NCBI GenBank assembly: GCA_902793325.1
Contig: CADBCY010000013.1
Coordinates: 1-64,000 of the forward strand
Length of the DNA stretch: 64,000 nucleotides
Reading direction: 5' to 3'
DNA from: an uncultured Eubacteriales bacterium
GTDB lineage: Bacteria; Bacillota; Clostridia; Christensenellales; Aristaeellaceae
Shown: in pieces, positions 60,213 to 64,000 of the stretch
How the letters are laid out: every line of letters starts with the position of its first letter
Position numbering within the stretch: the stretch's first letter is position 1
Position numbers and translations under genes: made by a program
Notes under the pieces: model-generated
The model's input: only the letters and a program-made list of their open reading frames with translations
Databases searched by the model: none
Told to the model about the DNA's origin: nothing

Positions 60213-60251
60213 AAAAAAACGGCGCCGCGTCCGTACAGGACGCGGCGCCGT
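60213..60251 (-). terminator. Terminator of the trmN6 transcript
   Basis: Minus-strand stem ACGGCGCCGCGTCC/GGACGCGGCGCCGT, 5-base loop, then seven Ts, directly after the trmN6 stop and between convergent genes. Confidence 0.9.
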
Positions 60252-60255
60252 CTGT

Positions 60256-60999
60256 TCATCGTTGCGCGTAGATGCGCTGCCATTCCTCGGTGTAGCTGCC
60301 GTCGCGGTTCCGCAGCACCAGCGGCTCCAGCCAGTGCAGGCCCTCGCCGCCGTCGCGGACGCCCTCGACCAGCACCAGCTTCGGCGGGCGGCCCTCCACG
60401 CCGTGGACGGTGCGCACGCGTTTGGGGGCGATGCGGTGCTCGTCCATGGCCCGCATCAGCTCGTAGGCCCGCGGCGCAGGGTACACCGCGCAGAAGCGGC
60501 CGCCGCACTTGAGCAGCAGCTCCGCCGCGCGCGCCAGCTCCCCGGGGGTCAGGTCGCCCTCGTGCCGGGCTACGCGCTTCGCGGCGCCCTCGCTCTCCAG
60601 CGCCGCGCCGCGGCGACCGTAGGGCGGGTTGCACACCACCAGCGACTTTCGGCCCAGCCCCAGCGCGCGCCAGGCGTCCCGGAGGTCCATGTTCCACACG
60701 CGCACGGCGTCCTCCATGTGGTTGAGCGCCGCGCTGCGCCGCGCCATGTCCGCCAGCTCCGGCTGGATCTCCACGGCGTCCACCGTCAGGCCGGGCCGGT
60801 GCGCCGCCATCAGCAGCGCGATGGCCCCCGTGCCGCAGCCAAGATCCGCGGCGGTGTCCTTCCTGCGCGGCGCGGCGAAGTCCGCCAGCAGCACGCTGTC
60901 CGTGCCGAAGCGGAACACATCCGGCCGCTGGATCACCGCCAGCCCGCCGCACTGGAGGTCGTCCAGCCGCTCGCCGGGCCGGAGCAGCGGCTCCGTCAC
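60256..60999 (-). CDS. tRNA1(Val) (adenine-37-N6)-methyltransferase family protein
   Basis: 247-residue SAM-dependent methyltransferase: SAM loop DLGCGTGAIALLMAA, acidic loop AVEIQPELADMA, and the amino-methyltransferase motif NPPYGRRG. The TrmN6/YfiC subfamily methylates A37 of tRNA or related substrates. The GTG start overlaps the stop of the upstream peptidoglycan-binding protein gene (GTGA), so the two are coupled. Family certain, exact tRNA target inferred. Confidence 0.9.
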   Translation of the reverse strand: MTEPLLRPGERLDDLQCGGLAVIQRPDVFRFGTDSVLLADFAAPRRKDTAADLGCGTGAIALLMAAHRPGLTVDAVEIQPELADMARRSAALNHMEDAVRVWNMDLRDAWRALGLGRKSLVVCNPPYGRRGAALESEGAAKRVARHEGDLTPGELARAAELLLKCGGRFCAVYPAPRAYELMRAMDEHRIAPKRVRTVHGVEGRPPKLVLVEGVRDGGEGLHWLEPLVLRNRDGSYTEEWQRIYAQR

Positions 61000-62435
61000 G
61001 ACGCGCCTCCCGCGGCGTCCGCGGCGCTCCAGCGGTAGGCGTTGGTGCTGTTCATGGCGTCCAGGTAGCCCAGCACCACCCAGCCGCCCTCCTCGGTGGC
61101 GTAGTACAGCTTGCCCTCGCCCGCGCCGACGCCCAGCAGGATGCTGACGCTGCCCGACGCCTCGCTCTGCAGGGTCACGATGTCGCCCGCCTGCACCTCG
61201 GCCGGATCGCTCACCGGCACGGCGGCCATGGCGGCCAGCGTCTCGGGCTGGCGGACGGGCAGGCCCGCCGCGGCGCAGACGTACTGCACGAAGGCGAAGC
61301 CGGGGTAGAGCTCGTCCTCGGGCGTGCCGAAGCCGCTGCCCAGCAGGCCCTCCGCCGCGCTCGCGATGGCCGCCTGGGTGTCCGCGTTCGCCGCCTCCAG
61401 CAGCGCCTGATACGCCGCCTGCACCGATTCGTCGCCGATCGCCGCCGCGTCCTCGGCCAGCAGCGCCTGCTCGTCCTCCTCGTCCAGCATGCCGGTGCCC
61501 TCTCCGCCCGCGCCCAACTGGAACAGCCGCACGGCGGTCTCGGTGGCGTAGTCGAAGCTGCCCGACGCCTCGCCGGACAGGTAGCCCAGTTCGATCAGCC
61601 GCGCCCGGACCTTGGTCACGCGCGCGCCCTCGTCGCCGCGCTGCAGCGCGTCCGGCCGGCGCAGCGCCACGGCCTCGCCACCGTAGAGCTTTTCCCAGGT
61701 CGCCGCGTCGGCGACGCCCGTCTGGTCCAGGCCGTTGGCGCCCTGGAAGCGCTTCACCGCCTGCTGCGTCAGCTCGCCGTAGCTGCCGGTCACGTCGCCG
61801 TCGAAGTAGCCCAGCGCCGCCAGCTTCTTTTGCAGCGCGGACACGGTCAGCCCCGTGTCGCCCGGCACGCAGCTCATCTCGGTGAGGAAGGCCGCCCAGG
61901 TGATGGAGGTCTCCGCCATGAGCCGCATGCGGGTGGAGGCGTCCACCACGCCCGTCTGCTCCAGACCGTTGGCGAGCTGGAACAGCTTCACGGCCTGCTG
62001 GGTGCCCTCGCCGAACATGCCGTCGCTGCGCACGTTGCCGTAGCCCAGCTCCTTGAGCCTGCGCTGCACCTCCTGCACGTCCTTGCCGCTGCTGCCCACC
62101 TGCAGCGAATCCTGCGAGGTATGCTCCAGCACGAAGCCCTTCAGGTAGACCTGGCGGCTGACGATCTCGTCGCTGTTCAGCGCGTTCAGCGTGGCCTCGT
62201 CCACCGCGCCGGTGACCTCCAGGCCGTTGGCCTGCTGGAAGCCCTCCAGCGCCGTGCGGGTGTCGGCGTCGTAGGTGCCGTCGCTCTTGCCGGAGAAATA
62301 CCCCAGCGCCGCCAGCCGCAGCTCCAGGTGGTAGACGGTATCGGAGGACAGGCCCTCCCCGCCGGAGGTCTCCGCCGCCGCGCCGCAGAGCAGCAGCAGC
62401 GCCAGCGCCGCGCTAAGCCATCGGACGTGCCGCAT
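60996..62435 (-). CDS. Secreted multi-domain peptidoglycan-binding protein with degenerate NlpC/P60-like end
   Basis: 479 residues: signal peptide to about residue 21, then four PG_binding_1 repeats (about 35-90, 115-175, 195-250, 265-330, each with ...LGY..G...DG.YG..T..AV..FQ), and a C-terminal region (about 390-470) whose pattern FAFVQYVCAAAGLPVRQPE and VQAGDIVTLQ resembles NlpC/P60 peptidases. The DCSGF catalytic block reads YPGFAF, and the HVGIYLG block reads VSILLG, so both Cys and His are lost. Probably a wall-binding or regulatory protein without activity. Confidence 0.8.
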   Translation of the reverse strand: MRHVRWLSAALALLLLCGAAAETSGGEGLSSDTVYHLELRLAALGYFSGKSDGTYDADTRTALEGFQQANGLEVTGAVDEATLNALNSDEIVSRQVYLKGFVLEHTSQDSLQVGSSGKDVQEVQRRLKELGYGNVRSDGMFGEGTQQAVKLFQLANGLEQTGVVDASTRMRLMAETSITWAAFLTEMSCVPGDTGLTVSALQKKLAALGYFDGDVTGSYGELTQQAVKRFQGANGLDQTGVADAATWEKLYGGEAVALRRPDALQRGDEGARVTKVRARLIELGYLSGEASGSFDYATETAVRLFQLGAGGEGTGMLDEEDEQALLAEDAAAIGDESVQAAYQALLEAANADTQAAIASAAEGLLGSGFGTPEDELYPGFAFVQYVCAAAGLPVRQPETLAAMAAVPVSDPAEVQAGDIVTLQSEASGSVSILLGVGAGEGKLYYATEEGGWVVLGYLDAMNSTNAYRWSAADAAGGAS

Positions 62436-62583
62436 GGGACCGTCTCCTTTCCGGACGCGAACGGGGGAGCATGCTCCCCCGCGCGATGGTCGATGGGGAC
62501 CGCCGGTCCCCGGGGTCTGTATTGCAAAGCTCTATCCAGAGGCGACAGGATGCCCGCATAGGATCGCCCTTCGGAGCGGAGTC
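62436..62583. other. Intergenic hairpins upstream of the multi-domain wall protein gene
   Basis: The 148-base gap holds two compact hairpins, GGGGGAGCATGCTCCCCC (62465-62482) and GGGGACC/GGTCCCC (about 62497-62513). Neither has a T-tract. They may end the upstream SH3-protein transcript or shape the leader. No gene seen. Confidence 0.5.
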
Positions 62584-64000
62584 TCACTTCCGCTTCAGGT
62601 ACGCCACGGCCAGGTAGCCCTTCATGTTGTTGTACTCCACGCAGGCGGCCTGGTGGTCGTAGCTCAGCACGCGCACCGTCTCGCCCTTCTCCACGGTGGC
62701 GAGGGCCGCGCCCATCATGCTGTCGTCCGGGTACAGCTTGAGATCCACCAGCGTCTCGGCGTCGAACCCCGGGCCGCCGCGGCTGGCGCCGGCATCGCTC
62801 GTCGCCGCCTGCCCGGTGATGGCGGACATCTGCACGTAGCCCTTCTGTTTGCCGTTGTTCACGTAGGCCCACTCGGTATTGTAGGCCAGCAGGCGCACCT
62901 TGTCGCCCTTTTCCAGCCAGGCCAGCTGCTGGGAGCCGGTGCTCCAGGAGCTGTACAGCACGGTCAGGTTTTCCTTGATGGCGACGATCTTCTTGCCCTT
63001 GACCTTCTTCACCGGGCCGCCGGACGGGCCCGCGAGCGATTCCTCGCCGGGGAGCGGTTCCCCCGCGGGCGCGGCGTCGACGCTCGGCTTCGAGGCGGTG
63101 AGCCCGCTGCGCAGCGCGAAGCCCTTGCGGTCGCCGGCGCTCACGTAGGCCCACTTGTCGTTGTAGGCGCGCAGCAGCAGCTTCTGGCCGCGGGACAGCG
63201 TCGCCACCAGCCCGGAGGACTCGCTGTAGTGCTCGTACAGCGCGAGGTCGTCCGCGTCCGCGTAGACGTAGCGCTTCTTCTTGCCCTTCAGCTTGGTGAA
63301 CCGGCCGCCCTCGCCCGCGGTGTCGTCGGGCTTGGGGGTCTTGAGCGTCACCGCCGTCAGCACGCTGCGCTGCACGAAGCCGCGCTCGCCGTCGGGCCGC
63401 TGCACGTAGGCCCACTGGTCGGATTCCGCCAGCCGCTGCACGTAGCTGTTGCGCTCCAGGATGGCGATGGACTCGGTGCCGTTGACGCTTCGGTACAGGC
63501 TGGCGCTCTCCGTCAGTTGGGCGTACTGCTCGCCCTCCACGGGCGTCATATCCTCGGGCAGGTCCGCCTCCTCCAGCGAGAACGTCGGCGCGGGCGTCGG
63601 CGTGGCCTCGGGCGCAGGCGTCGGGGTTGCCGTTTCCTCGAGCTCCGGCGCTTCGAGCCCCAACGCCTCAATCTCCGGCGCCTCGATCAGCGCCTCGCCG
63701 GCCAGCGCGTCCTCCTCGCCCATGGCGTCCGCGGGCAGGAAGCCCGTCAGGCCGTCCGGCGCGGCGACCTCCAGCCAGTCGTCCGTGCGCGCGGTGAGGC
63801 TCAGCTCCTCGCCCGCCGGCAACTGGCGGAGCGCGGTCGCGCCGTCCATCGGCAGCTCCAGCAGGTCCCAATCCTCCGAGAGGACCAGTATATCCGGCGG
63901 GTTGAGGCGCGTCAGGTTCGGCCCCGCCAGCAGGAAGCCGGGCATCAGCGCGGACAGGGGCAGGTAGCCCACCTGGCCGCCGCTGCCCACCGCGGCCCAC
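62584..64000 (-). CDS. Multi-SH3b-domain cell wall protein (N-terminus beyond window)
   Basis: At least 472 residues; the reading frame is open to the window edge, and the first residues visible (WAAVGSGGQVGYLPLSAL) are the middle of an SH3b domain, so the start lies outside. SH3b-like repeats follow at about 45-95, 155-215, 240-295, 330-385 and 410-465 of the visible part, separated by Glu/Thr/Pro linkers (ATPTPAPEATPTPAP). Each shows W..V....G.G(Y/F)(V/A/L). Such repeats bind peptidoglycan; no enzymatic domain is visible. Confidence 0.85.
   Translation of the reverse strand, partial: WAAVGSGGQVGYLPLSALMPGFLLAGPNLTRLNPPDILVLSEDWDLLELPMDGATALRQLPAGEELSLTARTDDWLEVAAPDGLTGFLPADAMGEEDALAGEALIEAPEIEALGLEAPELEETATPTPAPEATPTPAPTFSLEEADLPEDMTPVEGEQYAQLTESASLYRSVNGTESIAILERNSYVQRLAESDQWAYVQRPDGERGFVQRSVLTAVTLKTPKPDDTAGEGGRFTKLKGKKKRYVYADADDLALYEHYSESSGLVATLSRGQKLLLRAYNDKWAYVSAGDRKGFALRSGLTASKPSVDAAPAGEPLPGEESLAGPSGGPVKKVKGKKIVAIKENLTVLYSSWSTGSQQLAWLEKGDKVRLLAYNTEWAYVNNGKQKGYVQMSAITGQAATSDAGASRGGPGFDAETLVDLKLYPDDSMMGAALATVEKGETVRVLSYDHQAACVEYNNMKGYLAVAYLKRK

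Overview
The window is a high-GC chromosomal segment from an endospore-forming member of the Firmicutes, probably class Clostridia. The markers are SpoIVA, a SpoVD/FtsI-type transpeptidase with PASTA domains, a SleB/CwlJ-type hydrolase, a DNPR-type (meso-diaminopimelate) MurE, ribosomal protein L27 with a cleavable N-terminus next to its protease Prp, Gram-positive LexA boxes and a CIRCE element. Secreted proteins carry Thr/Pro/Glu-rich linkers. No rRNA, tRNA, CRISPR array, phage or transposase gene was seen. The window is almost entirely protein-coding, and most genes have convincing ribosome binding sites.

Layout: 0.2-5.2 kb holds spoIVA, a class B-like sortase, an 8-oxoguanine glycosylase and the rplU-prp-rpmA ribosomal operon. 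5.2-14.1 kb holds an amidase, a TetR regulator, a YgiQ radical SAM protein, mfd, two acetyltransferases and pth. 14.6-26.6 kb is a stripped-down division and cell wall (dcw) cluster, mraZ-ftsL-ftsI-murE-mraY-murD-ftsW-ftsQ-ftsA-ftsZ, all on the minus strand. It lacks rsmH, murF, murG, murC and murB. Divergent lexA follows, then sir2, two tandem mgtC genes, an M19 dipeptidase and a Tet(M)-like GTPase. 33.4-40.9 kb is a tetrapyrrole operon (precorrin-2 dehydrogenase, cbiL, an ABC-2 transporter, a NEAT-like surface protein, hemC, cobA-hemD, hemB). 41-48.3 kb carries envelope and stress genes: a peptidoglycan-binding protein, scpB, a CwlJ-like hydrolase, a frameshifted MATE gene, hsp20, an HD phosphohydrolase and a vWA lipoprotein. 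48.5-48.9 kb has an HPr-like protein without the active-site His and a Cys-rich microprotein. 49-55 kb is a sugar operon (isomerase, FGGY kinase, mannitol-1-phosphate dehydrogenase family) divergent from a PocR-domain AraC regulator. 55-64 kb holds a radical SAM protein, an ABC transporter, uvrC, trmN6 and two modular cell-wall proteins, the last running off the window.

The most striking arrangement is at 53.2-55.0 kb. A complete cobalamin riboswitch, with its own promoter and a candidate terminator, lies on the minus strand convergent to the PocR/AraC gene, with no recognisable gene of its own downstream. Read-through would make RNA antisense to the regulator. This is the architecture known from Listeria, where a B12 riboswitch controls an antisense RNA to pocR. 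Here the regulator sits beside a fucose-isomerase-family sugar operon that has paired AraC-type operator repeats in its promoter region.

Several non-coding structures also stand out. A dispersed structured repeat is present in two copies, downstream of spoIVA and of ftsZ, with compensatory base changes in a stem. Its second copy is bracketed by a duplicated terminator stem. Heptamer-periodic repeats occupy three intergenic gaps. Five exact-period 31-bp tandem repeats each contain the 5' arm of the adjacent terminator. A four-repeat MraZ-type operator overlaps the mraZ -10 box. All calls rest on reading the sequence; no database search was run.
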